Positions 6,242 to 14,715 of a DNA stretch of 21,336 nt are shown one piece after another. A program made the position numbers and the translations under genes. Location of the stretch: the IMG/VR virus record IMGVR_UViG_3300030107_000078, positions 1-21,336 of that record. One strand, given 5' to 3'. The notes beneath the pieces are model-generated. The model was given only the letters and a program-made list of their open reading frames with translations, had not been told where the DNA came from and did no database searches. Each line of letters opens with the position of its first letter. The first letter of the stretch is position 1. Origin of the DNA: a virus.

Positions 6242-6862
6242 ATGGCAACTTCATTACCTGCTCGTGGTACTCACTTAGCAGCGATTAACACAATGTTGTC
6301 TGCTATTGGTGAGTCTCCTACTACTCAATCTATTTTAGATGCAGGATCATCTGCTGATGTCGTTATGGCGAAGCAGATTCTTGATGAAGTAAACAAGGAA
6401 GTACAGGCTCAAGGTTGGCATTTTAATACTGAATACGAAGTAGAGTTTACTCCCGCAGGAGATAAGCATATTGTATTAGGTACTGACATTGCTCGTATTG
6501 ATCTTGCCCCTGCACATGAAAATGGATTAGATGTAATAGTTAAATATACTTCAGGAGAGTATAGATTATATGATAAGAAAGATAAAACTTATGAATTTGA
6601 AAGTGCTGTCGAAGCTACTGTGGTTTATTTTTATGATTTTATTTACTTGCCTCACGCTGCTCAACATTACATTACTATTAAATCATCTAGGGTGTACCAA
6701 GATAGGGTAGTAGGCTCACAGTTACATCACAAATTTATGCAAACAGATGAGCTAAGAGCATTAGCTGATCTAAAAGATTGGGAAGGCGAGACTGCTGACC
6801 ACTCTATATTTGATTCACTATCTACCTTTAGAGTTATCAAAAGAGGTTCTGTTAATACATAA
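6242..6862 (+). CDS. Tail tubular protein A (gatekeeper), T7 gp11-like
   Basis: 206 residues, against 196 in T7. Forms the ring beneath the portal that joins head to tail nozzle. Characteristic N-terminus: LAAINTMLSAIGESPT (12-27), then MAKQILDEVNKEVQAQGWHFNTE (42-64), with the typical Q-x-x-G-W-x-F-N motif. It ends with an aromatic/charged region (RALADLKDWEGETADHSIFD) also seen in the family. The next gene begins on the last base of its stop codon (TAATG). The paired tail-tube A/B order agrees with T7 genes 11 and 12. Confidence 0.93.
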   Translation: MATSLPARGTHLAAINTMLSAIGESPTTQSILDAGSSADVVMAKQILDEVNKEVQAQGWHFNTEYEVEFTPAGDKHIVLGTDIARIDLAPAHENGLDVIVKYTSGEYRLYDKKDKTYEFESAVEATVVYFYDFIYLPHAAQHYITIKSSRVYQDRVVGSQLHHKFMQTDELRALADLKDWEGETADHSIFDSLSTFRVIKRGSVNT

Positions 6863-9800
6863 TGGCATTATTTAATAAGTCTTTTCCTAACCTGTTAAAC
6901 GGAGTGTCTCAACAGTCAGACGCTCTTCGTGTAGATAACACATGCAAGCAACAGACTAATGCTTATCCCTCTCCTGTAGAGGGTTTAATTAAAAGACACC
7001 CTACAGATTTTCGGTGGAGAGAATCAACAACGCTTAATACTTATTTAGGAGGAGCGCACCATGTAATCAATAGAGATGATCAAGAAAAATATCTAGTCTC
7101 TATTTTAAAATACGGTGCAAGCCCAAGCGTAGCTTTTACAGTACATGATCTAGAAAATGGATATCGTGCAGGGGTTAATACCGCAGACGTAGGAAACTAC
7201 CTAAGTGCTGATAACCCAACGACTGCGTTTAAATTTGTAACAATAGGTGATGCAACTATTATTGTCAATAAAGAAAAGACTGTCAATATGGACAGTACAG
7301 AAACAGATGCTTTACCTGAACATGCTATTGTTCACGTTAGGCAAGGTGATTATGATACAGATTATAAAGTAACTATTAACGGAACAACTAAAAGTATAAC
7401 AACATCTGCCACACTTTCTGCTCAAGTTCAAACTGATTACATAGCTGATGCATTAGCTACCGAACTAAGAGGTAATGCAGAAAGTTGGTATCAAGATAAT
7501 TCAGTTATTTTAAATGGTGTATCAGATAATAATAAAGCAGGAACAAATGATATTAGTTTTGACGGTTCAGTTTATCAAAGTGCAGCTAAGTTAAAATTTA
7601 CAGTTGATGTTACAGGTGGTGATACTTGGACTGATAAATATGTAGTAGATAAAGCTGTAAGGTTTACAAGTTTAGGAACATCTACTGCTTCTAACTTTAT
7701 GTATAACCCAAATCAAACTATAAGTAGCTCAAGTAAAAATAACAATAAATCTTTTGCAGCGTATGTTACTTATTATATTGAAAGTACAGATGCTTCAAAT
7801 AAACAAATTACACTTAAAACTAGAAAAACAGGAGGAAGTATTATGTATGCTCCTCACAAAAGTTATACAGTCGATACAACCAAAGATGGTAGGGGAACTG
7901 CAACTTTACAAGTAGAACAAACAGGTTCAACTGCTTTTCCAAATATGGTGTTTACTGCTAAAGACTCTACTATATTATGTGAAAGCACAGAACCTTTTAC
8001 AATCGAAGCAAATGATTCTGTATCTGATACTTTTATTAAAGCCTTTCATAAAAAAACACAATATTTTTCAGAGCTTCCTGCTTCTTGTTATGACGGTTTT
8101 AAAATAAAAATATCAGGAGATGCTGAGTCTATAGTAGATGATTACTACGCTACGTTTAGAACTAGAGAAGATACAGAATACGGAGAAGGTACTTGGGTAG
8201 AAGATGTAGGAGATGAGATCCCATATAAGTATGACTACTCAACTATGCCTGTAGTTTTAATAAGACAAAGTGATGGTACGTTTCAACTAAGAAAACTAGA
8301 CGGAGAGTTTCCTAGATTCATAGATTGGAAAGATAAAGTATTAGCAGGAGAGTCAGCGACAAACGCTATAAGAGGAATAGAAAACGAAAACGCAGCAGTT
8401 GGAGATTTTATAGACTCAGGACAAATGACTGCTAATGCTACTCATACAGGAGGCGAAGGTACTCAAGCTACAGGTAGTATTAGGGTAGATAGTGCGCCTG
8501 ATAATGATGACACTATTGTTTTAACTGATTATGAAGGCTACGCCTATACTCTTAAATTTCATGGGTCTACAACAGGTACGTTTGCAGATGGGAGGTATGT
8601 AACTAATGCAGGAGGAGACAACGCAGTAGCAGCAGCTATACGCACAGCTATTGTAGAAGCAGGATTAAACTTTACATCTTCTGTATCTACTGACACAGTT
8701 TCCTTAACAGCAAGTTTACATGGCACAGCAGGAAACCAAACTATAACTCAAACAGGAGGCACTCACCATACAATAGCAGGTATGACAGGTGGTGCAGATT
8801 TTTACAGCACAGTTGCTTTAGAAAATATGACAGCAGGTAGAGTAATAACAGCAGGAACTTTAGTCTCTAAAAACCCTAATACTACTACGTCCCACCCTTC
8901 AGTTGATTTAAACTTTGATCAAGATGGTTGGGCAGGTTCTCCAAGATATACTTATAAAGTTTTTGAAGATGCTACAGTAGCTTCAGACGGAACTGTAACG
9001 GTTAAAATAGAAGGAGATGTTACTCAATCAGGAGGTCGAAGAACAGGTGATTGGAATGATAATGATGTAATTAGTTTCTATAAAGCTCCTGATTTTTCTA
9101 CATATACATGGAACGAGCGTAAAGCAGGGGACGAGAATACAAATCCTAATCCTTCTTTTGTTGAGAAAGAAATTGAAGATGTTTTCTTTTTTGAAAACAG
9201 ACTTGGTTTTGTTGCAGGGGGTAGTGTTTGTCTATCAGAATCAGGAGAGTTTTTTAACTTTTTTAAAGTAACTGTACTGCAATTATTAGACACAGCTCCT
9301 ATAGATGTAAACGTACCTTCTACAAATGTTGCAAAGTTAAGACATGGAGTACCTTTTAAAGCTAACTTAATACTATTTGATGAACAAACTCAATATGTGT
9401 TAGGGGCAGGAAGACAAGCAGTTACTCCAAAAACTGTAGCGATATCTCAAACAGGAACAGCAGAGTGCGATAGAAACTGTAAACCTGCTGTGTTAGGATC
9501 TAACTTAATGTTTCCACATAGAAAAGGAACAAAGGCAGGGTTTCACAACATGCTTATAGAAAATCCTGAAGCTGATATATATAGCAGCTACAACATAGCA
9601 GAGCATATACCTAGCTACTTAGAGGGCAACATAAAACAACTTGCAGTAATTCCACAAGAAAACTTGTTAGTTGTTTTGCCTAAACCAACAGCAGGTACTC
9701 AACATAACACACTTTATTTCTACAAATATTTAGATATGAATAGAAAAAGAGTGCAGTCAGCTTGGTTTAAATATGAAGTAACTTTACCTTACGTTGGTAC

Positions 9801-10641
9801 AGGCACAACAAACGGAGTGTCTAACGCAACAGCTCAAATAGATTCAATCCACGTCGTTGATGATACTTTGTATATGACATGTATGCCTACTAAATCAGGT
9901 GTTAATTGGAATGGTTGGGATTGTTTATCTATGAAGATAGGGTCTAATATTACTGATGATAATTCTTCTGTCTTAACTTTACTAGATTGTAAGGTTTCTT
10001 CAGGAGGTGCTGTAAATAAAGACCATACAGGAATCTTTAATGAGGTTCGTGTACACTACGACTCAAGCTCAAACAAGACTTGGTTTGACTTACCTTACTA
10101 TGTAGGCACTAATGATAACTTTAAAGTCTACAGTAAAGCTACAGATTCTAGTACGTCTATATCAGAAGTTACTCCTGAATCTTCTAACACAGTTGTTGCT
10201 ACAGGAACACGAGTTATATTTGCAGGTAATGTATCTGCTACTCAGTATTGGTTTGGTAAACAATACACAATGACGTATGAGTTTGCTCAACCTTTATTTA
10301 AAGGAGCAACAGCAAGCGGTGGTTCTTCTCTTGTTACTTCAGGTAGATATCAAGTACATTCGGCAGATCTAGTTTACACAGATACAAATACGTTTACTAC
10401 TTCGGTATCAGCAGCAGGTAGAAATACTTATACATATACATTTACTGCTGATAGTAACAAAGCAGGCATTACTACTCAAGGAACAACTCCAATAGATTCG
10501 GGAGACTTTAGAGTCCCTATACATGCTAAGAATGACAGCTATACTATGACTGTTACTTCTACTGCTTCTTATCCTGTTAAGTTATCTTCGGCTGAGTTTG
10601 AAGGTCAGTTTAACGCAAAGAGCAGGAGGGCAGGAGTGTGA
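6862..10641 (+). CDS. Tail tubular protein B (nozzle), T7 gp12-like, enlarged
   Basis: 1259 residues, about 460 more than T7 gp12 (794). Forms the hexameric tail nozzle that guides DNA and holds fibres. The N-terminus is typical: FPNLLNGVSQQSDALR, then the KRHPTDFRW region. The core motif GDENTNPNPSFVEKEIEDVF (from about 756), followed by FFENRLGF and PIDVNVPST (from about 813), is strongly diagnostic. It ends in FNAKSRRAGV, like other members. Extra material includes a Ser/Thr/Lys-rich segment at about 240-365 and a beta-rich domain at about 535-650 (SIRVDSAPDNDDTIVLTDYE to HHTIAGMTGGADF) that looks inserted between family-conserved blocks. The ATG overlaps the previous stop by one base; the stop overlaps the GTG of the next gene. 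Confidence 0.93.
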   Translation: MALFNKSFPNLLNGVSQQSDALRVDNTCKQQTNAYPSPVEGLIKRHPTDFRWRESTTLNTYLGGAHHVINRDDQEKYLVSILKYGASPSVAFTVHDLENGYRAGVNTADVGNYLSADNPTTAFKFVTIGDATIIVNKEKTVNMDSTETDALPEHAIVHVRQGDYDTDYKVTINGTTKSITTSATLSAQVQTDYIADALATELRGNAESWYQDNSVILNGVSDNNKAGTNDISFDGSVYQSAAKLKFTVDVTGGDTWTDKYVVDKAVRFTSLGTSTASNFMYNPNQTISSSSKNNNKSFAAYVTYYIESTDASNKQITLKTRKTGGSIMYAPHKSYTVDTTKDGRGTATLQVEQTGSTAFPNMVFTAKDSTILCESTEPFTIEANDSVSDTFIKAFHKKTQYFSELPASCYDGFKIKISGDAESIVDDYYATFRTREDTEYGEGTWVEDVGDEIPYKYDYSTMPVVLIRQSDGTFQLRKLDGEFPRFIDWKDKVLAGESATNAIRGIENENAAVGDFIDSGQMTANATHTGGEGTQATGSIRVDSAPDNDDTIVLTDYEGYAYTLKFHGSTTGTFADGRYVTNAGGDNAVAAAIRTAIVEAGLNFTSSVSTDTVSLTASLHGTAGNQTITQTGGTHHTIAGMTGGADFYSTVALENMTAGRVITAGTLVSKNPNTTTSHPSVDLNFDQDGWAGSPRYTYKVFEDATVASDGTVTVKIEGDVTQSGGRRTGDWNDNDVISFYKAPDFSTYTWNERKAGDENTNPNPSFVEKEIEDVFFFENRLGFVAGGSVCLSESGEFFNFFKVTVLQLLDTAPIDVNVPSTNVAKLRHGVPFKANLILFDEQTQYVLGAGRQAVTPKTVAISQTGTAECDRNCKPAVLGSNLMFPHRKGTKAGFHNMLIENPEADIYSSYNIAEHIPSYLEGNIKQLAVIPQENLLVVLPKPTAGTQHNTLYFYKYLDMNRKRVQSAWFKYEVTLPYVGTGTTNGVSNATAQIDSIHVVDDTLYMTCMPTKSGVNWNGWDCLSMKIGSNITDDNSSVLTLLDCKVSSGGAVNKDHTGIFNEVRVHYDSSSNKTWFDLPYYVGTNDNFKVYSKATDSSTSISEVTPESSNTVVATGTRVIFAGNVSATQYWFGKQYTMTYEFAQPLFKGATASGGSSLVTSGRYQVHSADLVYTDTNTFTTSVSAAGRNTYTYTFTADSNKAGITTQGTTPIDSGDFRVPIHAKNDSYTMTVTSTASYPVKLSSAEFEGQFNAKSRRAGV

Positions 10642-11108
10642 TACCTATAGTTCGTAACTCAGAAGTAGAAGATGCTATTAAGATGGCACATAATCTAAGA
10701 AAAGCGGACATGAACGAACTCCAAGCTGTACTAGGTAAGAACTTAGACACAGCTCATATTCTCTATGAAGGTATTAAAAACTCTGACAACCCAAGAACAT
10801 TTGTAGTTGATGGAGATCCTGCTGCTATTTATGGAGTAGTAAACGCTCAGTCTGATAATTTAAACGTAGGTTGGGTATGGTTGTTAGGTACAAATAAAAT
10901 TAAAGAGGCTAAGACTTTTTTCTTAAAACACTCGAAGAAAGAATTAGCAGAACAAGAAAAAGAATATGATGTCCTTGCTAACTATGTAGATGTAAGGAAT
11001 ACAGTACATATTAAATGGTTAAAATGGTTAGGGTTTAAAGCCCTAAGAGAGGTAAATTATGGTGTTGAACAAAGAAAGTTCTATGAGTTTGCGAGGGCTT
11101 GCGTCTAA
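10638..11108 (+). CDS. Internal virion protein A, T7 gp13-like (GNAT-like fold)
   Basis: 156 residues (T7 gp13 is 138). The N-terminus MIPIVRNSEVEDAIKMAHNLR and the segment PAAIYGVVNAQ resemble the start and core strand of acetyltransferase-like folds. The C-terminal YDVLANYVDVRNTVHIKWLK followed by WLGF aligns well with T7 gp13 YDTLWNYVWVGNTSHIRFLK and IGA. The role in T7 is virion assembly or core stability; enzymatic activity is not established. The start is GTG (10638), giving a GTGA overlap with the tail-tube B stop, with AGGAGGGCAGGAG just upstream as ribosome binding site. It ends in TAATG with the next gene. Confidence 0.85.
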   Translation: MIPIVRNSEVEDAIKMAHNLRKADMNELQAVLGKNLDTAHILYEGIKNSDNPRTFVVDGDPAAIYGVVNAQSDNLNVGWVWLLGTNKIKEAKTFFLKHSKKELAEQEKEYDVLANYVDVRNTVHIKWLKWLGFKALREVNYGVEQRKFYEFARACV

Positions 11109-11989
11109 TGTGTAGTCCCGAAGCATGGACAGGAGCAGCAATGGGTATGCTTAAATCAGGAGCAGAAAACGCTGCTGCTATGGCTAATTGGAGGTACAGA
11201 AAAGACCTAGAAGAACTAGGCACAAAGAGTGCGCTTGAGTCAATGCGTACTCAACAAAGACAAGCAGCTACTAGACAAATGCAAGAGCGTATGTCTCGTG
11301 GACAAGAGATAGCTATGATCGCTAAGAAAGCTGCTGCTATTAAAGCTGCTGCTACTGTTAGAGCTGCAAAAGGAGGCGTGTCAGGAGAATCTGTAGTTGC
11401 TTTAACTCAAGGGTTTGAACGAGATGCTTTAGAGTCTATAGGTGTTAGAAAAGTAGAAGCAGATTGGGCAGACGCAATGGCAGAACAAAATAAAGAAGCA
11501 ATACGACAACAAGCTCAGTCTCGTATTGAAGCAGTACAAGCACCTCCTGAACCTAGTTCGGCAGGAAGATTTATGAATACATTATCTCAAATGACTACAG
11601 GTGCTATACAAGCACATCAAATGAAATCAGGTATTGAAGCTGCTGACCCTGTAGCTCCTGAAGGTTATGTACCTACTTTTAAAACTCCACTTGGAGATGT
11701 GCCTCAAAATTGGTTACAAGCTCCTTTAGATGAATTGTACACAAGTGTCCCTAAAGGTTTTCCTTCCTTTGACCCTGTAGCAAACATAGCATCAACACCA
11801 TCAGCGTCTATGTTCCCACATTTACAATTACCTAAATCTACTGCTAGGGGTAATTTTCTTGGCATTAGAACTATAGGTAACTTTGCAGATGATGGTTTTT
11901 TCAACCCTTACAACTTAGGTAATTGGGAAGCATATAGCCCATTCGGAACTTTTCAATTTAGAGATTTACAGATCGGAGGTAATAGATAA
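11108..11989 (+). CDS. Internal virion protein B, T7 gp14-like
   Basis: 293 residues, longer than T7 gp14 (196). In T7 this ejection protein leaves the virion first and is thought to make the outer-membrane channel. The N-terminal MCSPEAWTGAAMGMLKSGAE is the Met-Cys, small-residue start common in this class. Residues 25-165 are Ala/Gln/Arg-rich helices with KGGVSGESVVALTQGFERDA, a typical conserved loop-helix. The last ~120 residues are Pro/Phe/Gly-rich, less helical, and have no T7 equivalent that I recognise. The frame is open three codons upstream from a TTG (11099), but ATG 11108, sharing a base with the preceding TAA, is preferred. Confidence 0.85.
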   Translation: MCSPEAWTGAAMGMLKSGAENAAAMANWRYRKDLEELGTKSALESMRTQQRQAATRQMQERMSRGQEIAMIAKKAAAIKAAATVRAAKGGVSGESVVALTQGFERDALESIGVRKVEADWADAMAEQNKEAIRQQAQSRIEAVQAPPEPSSAGRFMNTLSQMTTGAIQAHQMKSGIEAADPVAPEGYVPTFKTPLGDVPQNWLQAPLDELYTSVPKGFPSFDPVANIASTPSASMFPHLQLPKSTARGNFLGIRTIGNFADDGFFNPYNLGNWEAYSPFGTFQFRDLQIGGNR

Positions 11990-14715
11990 TGCCTGAAAGA
12001 CAACAAACACAAGGAGACTTTGGGTACAGACCTGTTAAGCCTCAACAACAAATAACAGATACTTACTCTACTCCTCAACTTCCTAAACCTGATCTTAGCG
12101 TTTTAGAAGGTATAGGTAAACTTAGTGATACTGCTTTTACTGTAATGGACTTCCAACAAAAACAAGAGAAGTTTCAAAAAGAAGCAGGTAAAGAACTAGG
12201 TGAAGCTCAACCTGAGTTTAAGATCGGTAGAGGAACTACTGAAGCAGCAATGGCAGGATTTGAAGAGGGGCGAGGCGTAGCTCTTAGAGATAGATTTAGA
12301 AAGAATGCTGTTGAACAATGGAATATGGAAAAAGAATTAAATGAAAATTTAAATCTTGCAGAGGACTATTTTCCACAGTTTCTAATGGAGCAAGAAAGTA
12401 AATTTATTCAAGAAAACAAACTTGAAGGTCTTGCTTTAAATTCTTTTAATGTAGGTCGTGAAGATTGGTACTTAGAAAATATCAATACTAACAATTTAAA
12501 CAGCATTAAGTATAGAAAAACTATATTTAAAACAGACATGAAAGAATCAACTTCTGCTGCTTTAGGTATGTCAAACAATATAAATGAGTCAATAAACTTT
12601 TTACAGCCTAAAGATGTTTTTAATTACTTACAAAATTCTTTAGTTGATGAAAATGACAATGGGCAAACAGTTACATTGACTGACAAAGATGGTAATGTTA
12701 CTTTTAGTAAATCATATAGAGACATAACAGAATCAGATTTAACAAATGTAGGAGTAGCGTTAGAAGTAAAGAGCAGGTTAAATGCCGAGTATGCTACTAC
12801 TCAAATTGCTCCTCGTTTACAGGAAGTTTTAGATAGAGGATACCAAATGGGAGGCGCAGTTCAACAAGAAGTAAACAAAGCTGTAGCTACTGATCTTATA
12901 ACAGCATTAGAATCAGGAGTAAATCCTGAAGTTGTTCAGATGGTTGCAGAACAACTTACTCTTGGTACAGGACGGTTTGTAGATACAAATGAATACTTAT
13001 CTAAATATGAAGAAAGCAGAGAAGGTATAGAAAAAAACATACTTGATAAAAGGTATGGGTATCTAAGACAAATGGATATGTTTACTCTTTCAGAATCTTT
13101 AGAAATTAGAGGAGAACAAATAGCAGGAGCTACTACAGAAGAACGAGTTGTAAATGCTATTAACATGATTAGAAATAATGTAGGAGACTTTTTAACTCAA
13201 GAACAGGGGTTAGCTCTAGAACAAACTATTTTAAGAAACTTTGACTCAGAGGTTGAGCATGGGACTACTATACAAAAAACAGCAGAGTTCGCAAGGATCG
13301 CTTCGCTTGGAGATGAGTCTAGTAGAAACTTACTGTCAGCTTCACAAGTAAAAGAAAACCTAACCAATGCAGGATATAAAAATATTACAGAAAGAAAAGT
13401 TATTAACGGAGTAGAAGATGCTTTATATGTAGATGCAAGTACAAATCCAAACCTTAAAAATGATAATGGTACGAGGAACTTTGCAATGGAAGCTGATTAC
13501 ATTAGTGAAGTTGTGATAGAAAATGGTGTGTTTACAAATCAAACTGTTAATAATACATCTCACATAATTAACAACGCAAGTGATAATATGTTAAGAAGAA
13601 CTGCTATTGATTCCTTAGACAGCGTAGAAGGAGTTAGAATGAGATCTAGGTTTGAACAGGCATTTTATTTATACTCTTCATTTGAACAAAAAGACGGATT
13701 AAATAGATTGTCTTTAGCTGATAGAACTGTAGCTACGTTTGATTATTTACAAACTCAACTTGGTTTAGGTTTAACTTTTGAAGAAGCTATAGCTAAGTTA
13801 CCTAATGTAAATTTATCAGATAATATTGTTGTACCTACTAATAAAGAAGTACAAGACCACATTACAGATAACTTAGAAGATTATGCAGATATGCCTGATA
13901 TGTTTAATTTATTTAGAGATACAGCTGTTTCTTTATTAAGAGAAACTCCTAGTCTTGGAGTAGAAAAAGCTCTTGAAAGAGCAGAAAAAATGTTTGAGGA
14001 TTCAAATATTGTCGAGGTAAATGGTAGACCTCTTGCTTTACCTATGGGTACTAACCTGTCTCAACAGGAAAAGAACTTCGTGAACGGAGGTTATGAGCTT
14101 ATAAATAATATAGGTATAAATAATTTACTTCAACAGTATAAAGATGATCATAAAGAAGTTAATGATATATTTACCCAAGCTGTAAAAGATGGACTTATAA
14201 ATGAGGAAATGTTTGCTGCGGAGTATTGGGAAGATTTTAAAAGAGCTGACGGTACTGTCCATATATCAAGATGGAGCTTTGTACAAATGCAAGGAGTAAA
14301 AGATGCTTATAAAGAAGAGGTATACAATTTAGCTATTGATATGTTTAGAGATAAGCATGACCGTTTACCTTTACCTGCTAGTGGTAGTCTAGACGGCACA
14401 GGTTTAGAAGATTTTGATTTAGATGAAAAAGTGTTTCTTTACCAACCTGATATAAACATTTCTTTACAGTCAAGAGGCGGTAACGAAGGCACAAGCCCAA
14501 CATATTATTTTGTTAATACAGAAACAGGTACGCCTATTACTGTTGCAGGGTACAAAGCAAACTACACGATAGAGCAATTAATGGAGACTTTTGATGAAGA
14601 TTATAAAAAGCAGAAACTATTAAAAGAACAACATAGGGACAGTTTCTACGAAGGAACAGGAATGCAGAAATATGCTGATGGAACTTTCGACGTAGGTTCA
14701 TTAGGAGGAGCGTAA
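11989..14715 (+). CDS. Internal virion protein C, T7 gp15-like
   Basis: 908 residues (T7 gp15 is 747). A core protein of the internal cylinder, ejected with the gp16-like protein to bridge the periplasm. Support is mainly position, size and composition: mostly helical, acidic and Asn/Glu-rich, cysteine-free as far as I can see, with no signal peptide or membrane helix. The N-terminus (YRPVKPQQQITDTY...LEGIGKLSDTAFTVMDFQQK) resembles the start of many gp15-like proteins, which list Pro/Gln residues before a first helix. The C-terminal YEGTGMQKYADGTFDVG is also typical in style. It starts on the last base of the previous stop and ends TAATG with the gp16-like gene. Confidence 0.82.
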   Translation: MPERQQTQGDFGYRPVKPQQQITDTYSTPQLPKPDLSVLEGIGKLSDTAFTVMDFQQKQEKFQKEAGKELGEAQPEFKIGRGTTEAAMAGFEEGRGVALRDRFRKNAVEQWNMEKELNENLNLAEDYFPQFLMEQESKFIQENKLEGLALNSFNVGREDWYLENINTNNLNSIKYRKTIFKTDMKESTSAALGMSNNINESINFLQPKDVFNYLQNSLVDENDNGQTVTLTDKDGNVTFSKSYRDITESDLTNVGVALEVKSRLNAEYATTQIAPRLQEVLDRGYQMGGAVQQEVNKAVATDLITALESGVNPEVVQMVAEQLTLGTGRFVDTNEYLSKYEESREGIEKNILDKRYGYLRQMDMFTLSESLEIRGEQIAGATTEERVVNAINMIRNNVGDFLTQEQGLALEQTILRNFDSEVEHGTTIQKTAEFARIASLGDESSRNLLSASQVKENLTNAGYKNITERKVINGVEDALYVDASTNPNLKNDNGTRNFAMEADYISEVVIENGVFTNQTVNNTSHIINNASDNMLRRTAIDSLDSVEGVRMRSRFEQAFYLYSSFEQKDGLNRLSLADRTVATFDYLQTQLGLGLTFEEAIAKLPNVNLSDNIVVPTNKEVQDHITDNLEDYADMPDMFNLFRDTAVSLLRETPSLGVEKALERAEKMFEDSNIVEVNGRPLALPMGTNLSQQEKNFVNGGYELINNIGINNLLQQYKDDHKEVNDIFTQAVKDGLINEEMFAAEYWEDFKRADGTVHISRWSFVQMQGVKDAYKEEVYNLAIDMFRDKHDRLPLPASGSLDGTGLEDFDLDEKVFLYQPDINISLQSRGGNEGTSPTYYFVNTETGTPITVAGYKANYTIEQLMETFDEDYKKQKLLKEQHRDSFYEGTGMQKYADGTFDVGSLGGA

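Noticed and set aside
11099-11107. TTG start for the gp14-like gene, giving MRLMCSP.
   Set aside because: ATG at 11108 gives the usual MC start and the one-base overlap seen elsewhere.
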